A stretch of 64,000 nt of DNA from Mansonella perstans (taxonomy: Eukaryota; Nematoda; Chromadorea; Rhabditida; Onchocercidae). The DNA lies in assembly GCA_037074765.1 (NCBI GenBank), contig JBAMDO010000003.1, positions 124,001 to 188,000 of the forward strand. The letters run 5' to 3'. How positions within the stretch are numbered: the stretch's first letter is position 1; the number at the start of each line of letters is the position of its first letter. A program made the translations under genes and the position numbers. The notes beneath the pieces are model-generated. The model saw only the letters and a list, made by a program, of their open reading frames with translations. It made no database searches and was not told where the DNA came from. Of the stretch, positions 48,938 to 62,574 are shown piece by piece.

Positions 48938-51900
48938 CTAATTTTTTATTGGTGAAATGTCCGGGGAAAGCACATCAGTGTTAATTTCATTCCCTTCATT
49001 TGCATCTGTAATTCTTTCAAATGAAGCTTCCCTTGTTGGCATTATCTCATCATTCTGCAACAAAAAATGATTTAAAGAAGTGGAAAAAAAGAAATTTTTG
49101 TCTTTCATTAAATGTCAAAAAATAACACCATTCATACAAAAAGATGGATGGAAATATGAACACTAAATTGTAATATTCATTCTTGAGGCACAATATACAT
49201 ATAATAAGCATACCGAACGGTACCATGCAGGACGTTCAAGCTTGAACGGTTCATTTTCATCATAGTTGTCATCAATATCCATCGCAGCTGAGTCCCCGTC
49301 TTCATTCGCAATATTTGTATGGGACAATGAATCAGAGGAAAGTTTACGACGTAATGTATTCAGCGACAAGTTTGCTTCGAAAATCGCCACTTCACCTCTC
49401 TCATACTGGAAGCAATGACCTTGAAAAATGCTGAAGTAAAACGCAGAATTAAATTCAATAATTGGCGCTATATATAAAAAGTTCGACACCAAAACGATTT
49501 TAAATTACAAATTAAAAAATATTAGTACTGATATAACAGTTAATGTTTGCTGTATTACTTCTATTCTATTACTTTCGCTATTTAGTTTCAAACATGCTAC
49601 ACGTAATCAATAATCTAATGATATCAGAAATTAGGAACATCATAAAAGTCAGTTGATAAAGCGATTTTGCAAAAGCAAAACATCCCTATGTTTGATTTCA
49701 GGCAATTATGAATAAACAACCTAAAAGTCCTGCTAAATCAAGATTCGGTGGAAATGTAAGCATAGTCTGCACTTCAACAGATTGTTTGGATTCCTTAAAT
49801 CGAACCATAGGTGGACGCGCTAACGGAGATATTTGCATCTGCAAAAAAAAATTTTAACATTTAGTAAAATCATCAATAACTAAAAAAGCATGCCAACCAA
49901 TACTGATCCAATACAGTGTAAACAGTTCTTTTTTCTAATATAATGAATAAAACTTATTGTGCATATGAAATACATATCGGACTGCAATGCCATATTTCAG
50001 TATATATTTCTAAAAGGGAAAGATTTCGACATACCATAGCTTGTGATCTTCGTATCAAGCTTGGGCTATCTTCTTGCCTCAATTTAATCGCTTCTTGCTA
50101 AAATAAAAATTTGTAGAATACATAAATCAATCGATCTTGTGATATAAAGCATCAAGGTGTAAAACCGATTACATTTTTCCAAAAATATCCCAACTTTTCT
50201 TGCAAAAAAATTTAAGATTCATATTTATCCTTTCTAAAAGAGCTCCGTGAACATTAAATGAACTAAAGTTCAATGACAAGTATCGCCAAAATTTCTTGTT
50301 AGAGCGATGGTATAGAATAAATTTTTATCAGTGTTGACCACGAAGCAAACATACACAATAAGGAGATGGAAACACGTATTTTTGGGATGCCCAAAATTTC
50401 TCGATAGCATTATTAATTTGGGCTTCTTCAACTGGGTCTCTGAAACGAAAGTCATCGGCAAATTTTTCGCTTACCAAAGAAATTGAGCTATTTGGGAAAA
50501 ATGAATCAGAACTAACGGTGTTTGACACATTGATTCCGTTTCGTCAATAATCGCCGGATGAAAATCTGCCAACTGTCCAATCGACCAATTAAATGATTTT
50601 TCTGGAGTTTCACAAGCCACATCTCTCTAAAAAAATATGAGAGAAAGCATAAACATTCACAGATATTGGGGAAATTTTGAAAGATTTATAAAATTCGAAA
50701 TAATTAGCGGCAAAAAAATTAACCTTAGAGTTATTAAAAAGATTCGGACTGTACGTAGTTGCCGAAAGACTTCCCATAATATCACTGTCAAATGGATTCG
50801 TTATGTGAGAACGTGCGGTGCTATTACTCCTTAAAAAAAATGGTTCAGCACAATTCTTAACAATTCCGATGATGTTCAAATTTTTTAGGTACCAATTTAT
50901 TTGACAGAACAAATTTCAAATAATATTAACTTCGATTGAACTGATCCCTCGACATGAATGTTTGACTTCGACACCGCTATTTCGATATTTTCTTTATCAG
51001 TTTCAGCAGACTTTGAATTAGATCCTACAAACGACGTTGATGTCTCATCTCCAAGCTTCATTTTTTTAAACTGAAAATCGTTTAATTCTTAAATCGATAT
51101 CTTAAAAAAAATTATTTATGCATTTGCAAAAATAAATTTACAATATTAAAACCTTATTTAAAAGTGTTATTCTGAAACGACAGAAGTATCAATTATTAGA
51201 AGTATTAATTATTAATTATTATTAGAAATACTAATTGTAGATAGAAGTACTACTTAGATTTCCTAATTCTTCATTCAAATTTATCAAACGGTTAATTAGC
51301 ACCTCACGAATAACGCCACAGTTTCAGTGGAAGATATTTGTTCTCAAACATGAAAACACTCTAATTTTCGTTTGCAACCGTGTGGGAATGACTCTGCATG
51401 TTCATCACGGAAGAAAAAGTAAGCATTTTTGACCTTTTCCCCTTTGTACTATACATAAGGATTTATGATAAAGTTCATAGATTTATCCATGAAATTTGAC
51501 AATGTCAAAAAAGAAATTTTAAATGAACAAAAAGAACCTTTTTACTAGAATCTTGCAAATCACCGCAATTATGGAAGTGTTGTTGCTCCGGGAATGAACT
51601 AACATTAGAACCAATGAACTGCGCATGATCTTTCGGAATCGGAGATAATTTCAAAGCTATAAATGATAAATTCTAATTTTAAAATCTGGCAACAAAATAA
51701 AAGAAAATCTTTTTATCGGAACCAAGAAAAATGTGCTTGTATAAAAGGGAAGTATGAGTGAAAATTGAAACTGTAAAAATTAAATTGAAATATTATTTAT
51801 CAATGTTGTGAAGATGATGAAATTTATGATTAAGAAAAAATGTGACATTTTTTGATTTGAAATTTTTAGTAGAATTTCGGAAAAATTTTGCAGTTTTGTG

Positions 51901-52058
51901 CAAAAAAAGTAATTAAAATTCTGGAAGCAATTACCATCTGACCCAGCATTTTTACTGCTACCTTCCCGTGTATGTGTTCGCTCATCCGATTCCAAGATTG
52001 TACTATTGAATTTAGGTTTACTATATGCATCCGGATCAGGATCACGGGTTACACTCAT
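48938..52058 (-). CDS. bora: Aurora borealis (Bora / SPAT-1) homologue
   Basis: Ten minus-strand exons: 52058-51935, 51656-51538, 51070-50931, 50829-50724, 50626-50529, 50439-50355, 50097-50035, 49838-49721, 49419-49214, 49054-48938; all phases fit, about 391 residues (17 more if the ATG at 52109 is used). Bora is the CDK-phosphorylated cofactor that lets Aurora A activate Polo-like kinase 1 at mitotic entry; the C. elegans form is SPAT-1. Landmarks in family order: ITNPFDSD, YSPNLF, FNWSIGQLADFHPAIIDE, NNAIEKFW...VFPSP, VEVQTMLTFPPNLDLAGLLG and NTLRRKLSSD. Several SP/TP sites (LSPIP, ETPEK, ISPLA, LSPDISPIK) suit kinase control. The N-terminal 130 residues before NPF are not recognisable. 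Confidence 0.88.
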
Positions 52059-52741
52059 TGTCGTTGCAACCGTTTTCAGTATTCTTGCAATGCTTGAAAA
52101 TGCATTCAAAATTATTCAAATGCTTCAAAATTATTTAAAAAACTGACATTGCAGTATAAAATGAAAATTTCTTTCCATTGTAATATGAATGAATACTTTG
52201 AGTAAAAATGCAGAAATTGTAAATTCTTGTTGGAAAACAGTGAAACATAGGAAAAAACGTGAAACAAGGATGAGCGTGACACGTATGACACGGAGAGACG
52301 TAAACCACCAAATTTTTACGTTATTACTTTTTCCTCACATTTCAAACAATTTTCAGAAGTTGACGAAAGGTTTGAAATTTTATTCAGACCGAGTCAGTGT
52401 GACATAAGTACGTGACAGCGCCCATTGTCGTCCTTATTGCGTTTTACAATTCTATTTGTGACGTGTCGATTTGTTTTGCTTTTCACGTACGTTGTTAAAA
52501 AAATTTTCGTAACTAGAAATTGTTAGGATACGTAGTATCACGTATGACATGCCATAGCATCAATTTATCGTCTTACTTTTAGTAAAATTGAAGCCAAAAC
52601 CGTTTGATTACTTCATAAATTGCTAATTAATATCGTAAATTAATTACTAAATGTTTACAATCGTATGTTAAAAGTAATAAAAATAACTTATATTTTACCA
52701 TATCTGTGATGCTGTAACGTGTATCATTATGATAAATGAAG

Positions 52742-52867
52742 CAAAAATATTTATATGCATGAAAAGACTGCTATTCCGCGGTGAACGATAAAATTATTTC
52801 ATTACAAAAATATTTATGCATGAAAAGACTGCTATTCCGCGGTGAACGGTAAAATTATTTCATTATA
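52742..52867. repeat. 63-base tandem duplication
   Basis: The block containing gactgctattccgcggtgaac occurs twice at a 63-base period, almost identical (gaacgataaa/gaacggtaaa). It includes a ccgcgg palindrome in each copy. Confidence 0.85.
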
Positions 52868-53275
52868 AGCGAAAAAAAAAATTTGTAGTTCTTTCATTAT
52901 TTGATCTATTTAAGATATTTATCAGAGTTATGTTATTATTTTTAGCACAGTTTCGTTTTGTTTGAATTATTTTTGGAAATTTTAAATAATTAGTAAGAAT
53001 TTAAAAAAAAAATTTCAACTTCAAAAGTTAAAATTAAAAAAAAATTGACATTTTAGTCGAATAAATGACAGACTTACTTTTTCATTTCATTTTACAGTTA
53101 GGGATTGAATTTATTAAAAATTCAGGTTTCATGTTACTTGCAATGATTAAGAGTTTGAACAAAATAGTTTTTGGATGACAGTGACAGGCTATGACAAATT
53201 TTTGGCAAAAAAGGATTATGCATTCTTTAGTGTTTGTGTATTAAACAATATGTTAGGTTATTAGTGATTGATACA

Positions 53276-53327
53276 GAGGTCAAAGGTTCCAAGATTATGG
53301 AGAGGTCAAGGGTTCCAAGATTATGGA
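53276..53327. repeat. 26-base tandem duplication
   Basis: Two adjacent copies of gaggtcaaaggttccaagat..., differing by one base, followed by a GA-rich run. Confidence 0.85.
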
Positions 53328-53654
53328 TGGAGGGAGAGAGAGAGACATTTGATATTTGTAATGGAATAAGTTCTTCTTTAATTAATTAATCAAATTACTT
53401 CTTTAATTAATCAAATTATTTCGCTCTCACTCAGGTTTTATTTGTTTCATTTTTGCAAATTCATCCAGTATTTTTTTTATGTTATATCAATTTTTAATAA
53501 ATTTTTTTTGTCTTCGTCAATCTCTATGTTATTAATTCAAACGAAATTGATTTTTTATATTCATATGATTGAAATTTCGAATTTTAATTTAATCCAAATT
53601 TTTAATGATTAACTTTTTTGTTAAAAAAAAGTTTTGAAAAGGAAGGAACACAGT

Positions 53655-56600
53655 ATGGCTGAAGTTGTAAATGGAAAAGGTGAAACATCGTTGACAAACC
53701 CGTTAGATCCAACAGATAGTGATGAAGAAGTTGGAAAAAATGATGGAACATCAACTTCATGGAGAAATGGTGATGTTTTGAACGAAAATACTGTAAGTTC
53801 GATTTATTTCTGCAGATTAGCGATTAATTAATTTTTTTTAACAAACAAGGAATTAAATTGATCTATTTGCCAAATAAATTTCTTTGGTTGGCAGAATCTT
53901 AGGTTTTGAAGTTTTTGGAACAGAAATTATTGTTAGTTAGTTTACATGACAAAATTCATTTCCATAATTTATCAATTTAGAATTAAGGATTTGTTCATTT
54001 TTTAAATGGTTCATTATCTCTTTTTAATTTAATGCAAAATTACATGTGAAACTTCAAACAATGCATATCTACTCTATCTAGTTATTCTGTACAAAATTGA
54101 TAGATAATATAAAAACAGATATTGAAGTGAACAATTTTTTATTTCAATAGCATCATGCTGAAGAAGTCAACGTTGATTTATCGAATGATAATAACATAAT
54201 TGTTGATATTTCGGATGCTCTTTCTGAAAGAGATAAGGTACGATTTAATATCTGTTATCTTAATTTAAGTGAACAATAACTAGTAAATCGGATATAATTA
54301 AGAATAAAGGATTTTGTAATTGAAAGTATATTAAAACCGTACCTCTTGCAGTCTTGCTTACTTGTTTATTGAAATTCACAATTACTTGAATATTTGTTTT
54401 CTAAAAAAAAGTTTTTTTTAGAAAACTCTGAAACGAGTTCAGTAAATACTGCTTATGTCTTCTGTACTTATTTTTTCATGTTAATGATAATTTAGGTGAA
54501 ATACACTGTTCATACGAGGACGACACTTCCGAGTTTTTCGAAAAATGAAATCAGTGTTGTACGAGAACATGAGGAATTCATTTGGTTGCATACATGTTTA
54601 GAGGAAAATGAAGCATATGCAGGTTTTATTGTATGTTTCAATATTAAATTATTTAAAATCATAACAGTAGTATTCTAAAGAAGATGCACTGGGTTGGTCT
54701 CTTGTGCTTGTAATTTGTTTAGCTACGCTGGACAAGAATTATTTACAGATTCCTCCAGTACCACCACGACCGGATTTTGATGCATCACGTGAAAAACTCC
54801 AAAGATTGGGTGAAAGTGAATCAACGATGACTAAGGATGAATTTCTAAAAATGAAACAAGAATTGGAGCAGTAAGTTCAATCATTAGTATAATTGATGGC
54901 AACTTTTCTTTTTTTGATTTGGTCAGAGCGCAATTTTATGTTCCGTTTTATTTGATTTGATCGATTATTTCTTGAATATGAAATAACCAAATAAATAAGA
55001 AATTGCATTTAAGAAATAAGAGATTGTTCACAAAACCTTTTTTGTCGTGCTAAAAATTTTGTGAATGTTTCCTTTTAGTATAACCAGTTATTTCTAAATT
55101 ACTTAAGTCATTAGCATTCCAGAGAATATCTTGCGATATTCAAAAAGACGGTTGCAATGCATGAAGTATTTCTTTGTCGTCTTGCGGCACATCCAGTTTT
55201 CAAGGATGATCCTAATTTCCGGATATTTTTGGAATATGAGCAAGATGTAAGTATTCTTACAAATATCTGATCTTTTTAGTTGCACGAAGAATTTTGTAGC
55301 TTGAAGAGTTTATGATCATTTCAGCACTTCATTAATTGCTCTCATTTTATTTGGTGAATTTCTTTACACTTGATAATTTAGAATAGAAAAAGATTTGCAA
55401 TTTTATAATACTTGGTATACATGAATTTAGTTGTTATAGAAACGCTATGGATGGAATTGCTTTGAGTAGTAGAGATTGTGACACTTAACGGATGTATTGG
55501 AATTTTTTTTTTATATGTGTATGTGTTCTTTAAGTGACTTCTTCGAACTGGCTTATTGCATTCCTGTTTTAGCTTTCAGTTCGTGCCAAAAATAAAAAGG
55601 AACTTGTTGGATCGTTTTGGAAACGATTAACACAATCTGCTGATGAAGTATTACTGTCGGGACAGGTAGGAGGAAATGTATGATATTTTCATGTAATTAG
55701 TGAATATGTTAATAAAGTTCTCAATATGTTATATATACTAATGCATAGTGAATTAAAGTTTGGATTCAAAATTACTTCAAATCTTATCCATCTGATTTTT
55801 CATACTTCATAAATGGCAAATAGATGTGAGAATAATTATGATTTTATAGTTTCTTTTTGCAGAAAGATGTTGATGATTTTTTCGAACATGAGCGCAGCTA
55901 TTTGATTGAGTATTATACTCATGTTAAGGAAGCTTCATTGACATGTGACAGGATTTCACGATTGCGTAAAAGTTAGTTTCCGATTTTATTCTTTCCTACT
56001 TTAAATTTTAGAAATAGAATCTGCAGTTAACTCATTTTTTGTTCTACTGCTGTTTTATGTGATTTTAGGAATCCCAATGTATTTCCTTTTAATTTTACTT
56101 ATTTAATTATTTATAAAAAAGAAATGTAGACCTTCATTCAATTCGCAACTTATATGCTTTGAAAAAGGTATGATTTTATTGGCAAGGAATTTAGTGTTTG
56201 ATATCAAGCATATGTCGGGAAAAAATTTTGTCGCGCAACCTTTTGTGAATTGGGTGTGTTCAATTGAATGTAGGAACACCTCGAAGTTGGGTAACTGAAC
56301 CCTTTTATTTGAACGCAGTGTAAATTGAATGATAAGTAACAGAATATAGCAGTTAAGAGTCAACTGAATAGAATGAGCGAAGCTTGGAATGTTTGCTTGG
56401 AATGAAGATTGGAATGAATCTTGGAATGAAGATTGGAATTTGAGTAACAGTTTATATAGTCGAGAAGAAGAGGCGGATCTAGTCATTTGATGGCCAGAAA
56501 TCCTTTCATATAAACCGATTAATGGCTTAATATGACAAATCATGATGTGATAAGATAAGAAATAGTGAAGGGAAGACACGGGATCTGGCGATGAAAGGTA

Positions 56601-59600
56601 ATTATAGTAAAATAAATTATAGATAATGACATAAAAGTTTGAGAATAATTCTAACAGATGTAATTATACAATTATAGTATGGGAAAAAATTCAAAAGGTG
56701 AAATCACGGAAAATACTCCTTATGATCTTATTTTAAATTTCGCGACTTTCGCGACAGCATATGCATATCACTTATAGTTTTGTGTAAAGTGAAGTTTTGC
56801 ATTTTTTTATGTTTTAATTCTGTTTACCAGAAAATGGCGAAATGGTAAAATTATATAATATTATGAAGGATATTTTATAAAGAAATTGTAAACTAATTGC
56901 TTGCTCAGTCATTTTAACTATTGATATATTTGGCTTATTCCTTGTTAAATATTTAACATTTCTATGAAATATTGAAAGGGTTTTATTGTCTTTAAATCGA
57001 TTGTTTGCTCAGAATACAGCTTGGAATTTTCCATATTGCTTTGAATACAGCTTTAAATTTTCCATATTATATTTTCCCGAATGTCTTGTTTATTGATTTA
57101 TTTAAAAAGTATGAAACTTTGATTATTTCCGATATCTCACATTTCGATTTATTAACTAGCTATATCTGAATCTTTTTGGGCTCTGCTAATTTCAATTTTT
57201 ACCTAGAAATTGTTGACGATTTATTGAAAATTGCGTTTTTTGCCTTACACAGGAAAGTTTTTAAACTGAATATTAAAAAGTTTTGGATGAAGTAAGTAGC
57301 TTTGCTATACTGCGAATAGCATTTAGGTACTGGATTATTTAAATATTTGCTATTTTAGCTTTTTTCATTCATCATAGAAATTCCAGAAATAATCTAAGAA
57401 GTTATTTATCTGCTTGAAGCATTCCATAATAGCCGAATAGGAGTTTATTATGACTGAGTAGGAGAGCTTATTATTTCTTCAAATTTTCGTTTGCAACTTT
57501 AAGTTTTCTTTTTTTAATCGATACATATATTCCTTGTTTGATTTTATTTGTGTTTGCTTCCGATTTTTTTTTTTTTTTCTTAAAAACTTCTTCTTTAGAA
57601 AAGAGACTTTGCAAGAAAGATTTATTAAATATAAATCATAGAGATATATTTTATAAAAATTTGATATTTTCCTTTGTAAAAAAACATCTCGCAGAAAGTT
57701 TTCTTTCTTTATTTTTTTGCAAAATTTCATTTCAGCAACAAATTACTAAAATTCTTTTTTATACTTGCACTCCATACGAATCATTGCTCTCATTTCTTTT
57801 CCCTCTATGCTCCATCAACTCCATTTTTATCATTTTTTAATTCTTACTTCACTGTGTGTCTTTGCAGTTTAAAAATTTATTTCATTTGGAATTGTCGCAT
57901 ACAAATTATATACACTTGCTACAATGGCATCCGAAATAATTTTGTAACTTTTTCATTCTTTTACTTTTCGCAAAAATTTTTGTCAAAATTTCTTTTTTTT
58001 GGCTTAAAAAATTATTTTTATTCAAGTCCACAATCATTTTCATATATTATTCATTTTTTTGTAAAAGTAAAAACTTTTCTTTTTGAGTCATTATTAATTG
58101 TTAGCTAAATAATGATGATCTATTGTCTCTTTGCTAAATAGTTATTGTACTAAAAAAATTCATTTGAAATTTGCCATCTTTACGATTTATTTATCTTCTT
58201 TATCTTATCGATAACATCTAATTCATTCTGATCTATTTACTATTTAGATATAGTAAGAATTGCATGAATAAGATAGTATGATCATTTTTTTTTTTAGTAA
58301 TATTAGTATGGAAAATCATTTTTTTTTTATTTCATGAAATTTTGAATTTGAACAATTTGAAATCATTTTTTAATGATTAATTGTAAACAAAACTTTTTGT
58401 CAGTGATGAATAAATGATGTTATTGCGGATGATCATATCATCTTCAATTATTTACCTATTTCCAGCAATTTACAATCATTTTTATAAATTTACAATCATT
58501 TTTGTAAATTTGCTAACTTTACAATCATTTATTTGTATACATTTTTAAGGAAATTTTACTGACGAATTAGTATGATGTTTATCATTTTGTTTTTTTTTTT
58601 CTTCTTTTCCTTTGCAAACTATGAAAGAAATTTTTTTTCCTTTTTTAATGATTTTATTATGAACGATGTTCATAGGATTAGTATACTTCCGCTGTAAAAA
58701 TTGTAAAGAGGGAGAAGGAGAGAGGGAGAGAGAGAGAGAGGAAAAGAGGAATTGTTGGAATTTGAAGGTTGAACTTCGAAAGGAGCCCACTATTTTGAAG
58801 AACGAGACAACATTTATCTTGCCTTGTTGAATGGAAAAAGAAAGAAGAAAGGAAGTTTATAGTTGTTAGTGAAATTCTATCTATTTTATTCAATGGAAAT
58901 TTTGCTGTCTAATAGTTTAAGGAAAATAGTATCATGTTAAAAATTCAACTGTTAAAATGTCATCCTTTCTTTTCCTATCATTTCTAACTTTTAATTATTC
59001 CATCTATCTAAATGCTATTTCAAAAAAAAAAAGTGTTTAATGGTATTTTGGAAATACTTTAAAAAAAACCCTTTCCATGCCTTTATTGATATTTTAATTT
59101 ATTTAATGCTAAATTAATATATTTTAATGTTTATGAAAAAATCATTCTAGTGATATTACTGCAAGCTTGCAGAATTTTTAGAATTATTTAAGCCTGTGGG
59201 ATTTTTTTTTTTTTTTTTTTTTTGATACAACTTAATAAATAAGTAATTTCTAAAATGTAGCATCAATTTTATGGTACTTTATATAGATCGTTTTTTTTTT
59301 CCTTTAATTTTTTTAATTTTTTTTTCTTATTTTGTCTATTGCAGTCATCATTAAATTAATAATTCATGAAATAGTAAATGGAGAACCACACATTTGTGTA
59401 ATAAAATACAAACTATGAATTATTGCTGAATGATTCACAATTTTTTTTTCTGGTTTTGTCTCGTCGTTCATACGTCACTTCCTGTCTAACTCTAATTTTA
59501 CGGCATGTTGTTTACTTAATTTTTCAAATAATTTAGGAAAAAAAAATGAATCATAAAGCAAGTTAACGAACAACTGATCATCTTAGTACTCTACCTCCTA

Positions 59601-62574
59601 ATTTAAATTTAATACAGTATGTAATAATGTGTGAACTCGATGTTACAGAAAATGAGCAGGGCGATGAACTGTGACATTATCGTGCATTAAATCCAAACGA
59701 TTGGAATTTATTTTTGAATAAATTTATTTCTGAGTTTATGCAGTTATTTATTGAATACAAAATGTAAAATGCTTTCCATCGGTTGATTTTATCTTTTATA
59801 ATTTTGAATCATAAAGTTAATTCTGTAATACAAAATGTTAGAATGTTGCTGCTTTTAATTAATTCTCAAATATGATTATGCAGATGTGTATTAATTTAAA
59901 AATTCAAGTTTGACAACCTCAATCGTACTTCTTAAGATTTGGAATTTTGAAGGTGCTGAAGTATTCGTAATTTTTTATAGCTTACAAAATGAAATCTTTC
60001 AATCTTTAAACCAAAAAATAAATTAAATATTGCTTTAAATTCTTTTTTCTTCTGTTTTCTTTTTTTTTTTGGAGAGAGGGCTCGAGAGCAGCGAACATTG
60101 TATAGTTTGCCCTTTTTAAAAAAAGTATGAATTTTAATCAAATATTTTTGCATTGTTATTAAAGAGAGACGAAAAATGATTTCATTTAAAAGAAGTGCTT
60201 TAGAGTTCTCTCACGTAAAAGCGATGGCGTCATAATATCAATTTTCATTTTAAAAAAAATAATAATTCTCGTTCTTATTGTAAGAATTGTCATTGAAAAT
60301 TTTTTGACAAATTTGATGAATTTTTAGAAGTAGCCGATTCGTATGCACAAATTGGTTTATGTCTCGAAAAAATGTCGCTGCAGGAATTGGATCGTGACCT
60401 GCAAAAGAATTTAGTACGACGGTCTCTAACTTTCGAAAAACTGAAGAAGCATGAGGTTATTACCTTTATTTAGTATTAACATTTAGATATTTTAGTAAAT
60501 TGTACATTTTTCCTTACTTGTTTCTTTTCAAGATTTATATGGTCTTTCTTTTTTCCGAAATATGAACCTGTGAAACTGTAGCATGATGTATTTACTGGTA
60601 ATTAATTATATTGACGTAATGTCTAATTGGTTTATCGCTAAGCTTATAAGTAATTGAAGCGAACTGAAGTCGAATTAATTCAATAATCTTGCAGAGATCC
60701 TTGAAATAAATTTTTTAGAATCCAAAAAATGTGATATTTTAGAGTCGAGTAGCGACTGATGAAGAATTAAAATTGGGTGATACTTTGCAGTACTATATGA
60801 AGGATACGGATGCTGCTAAAGTAGGTCGTGTAATATTTGTTAAATCTTGCATTAAGAATATCACAAATGTTAAGCTGTTATAACCTTAACATCTGCGATA
60901 GTATGAGAGAGAAGATTGCTCTCATTTTTGACAATTAAATGTTAATTTCAATTCATCCTGATATATTGATCTTTTTTTATATTTTTGATCATGGTGATGT
61001 GGAAAAAAAAAACTTAAGCTACGATCTTATGGCAAATATTCTTTCCTGGAATATTTTTAATTATTCTTTTATTGCTTCTCCTGAACTAAAAATTTTTGAT
61101 TAAACAAATATATGCAATGATTCGAAATACGTAAGAGTAAAGATTTTTTTCTTTGCAATAAAAATGCAATTTGTATAGCATTGATCGGTTGTAGTGGTTT
61201 TTAATTACTTAAATTTTTAATAGCTGTTATAAATATTTATTTTTTTACAAAGTATTTGATCTTCCTTTAGGATCTTCTGTATCGTAGAATGCGTTGTTTG
61301 GCAAATTATGAAGGAGCAAATAAAACTCTAGAGCGTGCCAGAGGACGTAATAGAGATATACCAAAGGTATTTTTTATACAGTTTTTACTTTTCACTTCTT
61401 TTGAACTCATCTGGTATTGCATTTTTATTCTTTCGAGGTTTTTAAATCATTAAGATTTGATTTATGGCATTTAAATAAACTTTAGATGACTTAAATCTGG
61501 TCTAATTGAATATGCTCTGTATGGCATTTCTTTGTTGAAATGCGTTTTTCCAGGTAAGATATATTGAAATTTCAGTCTTCATTACTCTTTCATCTAATCC
61601 TTGAAATTTGAAATCAGTGGACGCCGATATCGTTCGAGCTACTCTGATATAATTTTTTTCATTACTACATAGATCAGATTTAAAATTTCTCACAGAAGTT
61701 CAGACTGATTGACTGCACCGAATAAGCAAAATTGCTTAGGCGGAAGCAGAACAAAGTGAAGCTTGCAAGAAATTCGAAGATATCAGTGAAGTGGCAAAAG
61801 GTGAATTGTTGGATTTGAAGAAGAGACGACTAATTGCGTTTAAGAAGAATTTAACCGATCTTGCGGATCTTCAGATTAAGCATGCCAAAGTAATAATTAT
61901 GAACCATTTCTTTAGAGCTATTCTTTTTGTAGCATTTCTTAATATGATACTTTTTACTTTTCATCACTTAAAAGAAGTTAAACATTTTAAAAATGAAATT
62001 CTTTGTCTTACTCGAATGTGTTGTTCAGTTTTTATTTTTCTCCCATTGCTCATTCTCATATCACATATTCTTTTTTTTTACTTCCATTCTAAACGCTGCT
62101 TAGATTAACTTTTGCTTCACTAATTTCATTTTCTGTGAATCATTTGTAAGCTCTTCGATGGTGCCTTTTCAGTTAATTACACTTCTGTTTTTTGTGAAAA
62201 TGAATCACTTTCTTGGATCGAATTCCATACTTGTTGAATTGCTGTGCTGTATTGTGCCCACTTTATACTGATCTCATCATACCTTCAGTGTGATAATGAT
62301 GTCAATCTTGCTGAAATTTAATGATTTCCATTTTTTATTTTAGGTTATTATCTCGTAAAAAAAAGAATAACTTTCGTAGTACTCTGAATTTTTTTTTAAC
62401 TCTATTTAATCACATACTAATTATTCAAATTACTCTTTTGTTACTGTTGCCAGTTTATTTTATTCAAAATGCAACGGTTGAATAGTAAATGTATATTTTA
62501 CTGCTTATTTTCAGGCACAGATAGTTTTATTGGAACAAGCTTTGGCTGAGGAAGAATATCAACAACAACAATAG
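53655..62574 (+). CDS. snx-6: Sorting nexin, SNX5/SNX6 type (PX-BAR)
   Basis: Twelve exons: 53655-53792, 54151-54237, 54496-54630, 54749-54870, 55123-55246, 55573-55665, 55863-55971, 60328-60455, 60743-60820, 61271-61366, 61740-61889, 62515-62574; in frame, 439 residues. PX domain about residues 65-200: [76 protein letters not shown] domain about 215-436: [55 protein letters not shown]5/6 proteins pair with SNX1/2 for endosome-to-Golgi tubular sorting; this PX subtype binds cargo tails rather than PI3P, and the usual RRYSEF lipid-binding site reads REHEEF. Starts at the first ATG of exon 1. Intron 7 is 4.4 kb and holds a solo LTR. AATAAA at 62915-62920. Confidence 0.92.
56213..56756 (-). mobile_element. 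Solo LTR of a retrotransposon in snx-6 intron 7
   Basis: 544 bases with ends tgtcggg...cgcgaca, flanked on both sides by the 5-base repeat gcata (56208-56212 and 56757-56761), a clean target-site duplication. On the minus strand it shows the LTR layout: start TGTCGCG, a tatataaac box near 56458, AATAAA at 56309-56304, and an end in CCCGACA. Several near-repeats of ggaatgaagatt lie at 56395-56440. No internal coding region, so it is a recombined solo LTR. It is antisense to snx-6. Confidence 0.8.
58706..58750. repeat. GA-rich microsatellite in snx-6 intron 7
   Basis: Run of gag/aga repeats with a central (ag)n stretch. Confidence 0.85.

Larger units (their letters stand above)
52059..53654. 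promoter_or_regulatory. Shared upstream region of divergent bora and snx-6
   Basis: A cluster of ACGT-core sites lies at 52255-52555: aaacgtgaa, gacacgtatgac, gagacgtaa, gtacgtgaca, tgacgtgtcg, cacgtacg, tcacgtatgac. Such cores are bound by bZIP or bHLH factors in general; which factor acts here is unknown. The remainder is AT-rich with two small tandem duplications. No gene seen. Confidence 0.35.

Noticed and set aside
48433..48984. Three small open frames between wdr-20 and bora.
   Set aside because: Hydrophobic AT-driven frames without splice partners or family match; partly overlap the bora 3' end.
56103..56579. 158-residue minus-strand open frame.
   Set aside because: It lies mostly inside the solo LTR; its FQSSFQ repeats come from short tandem repeats in the LTR, and no retroelement domain is seen.
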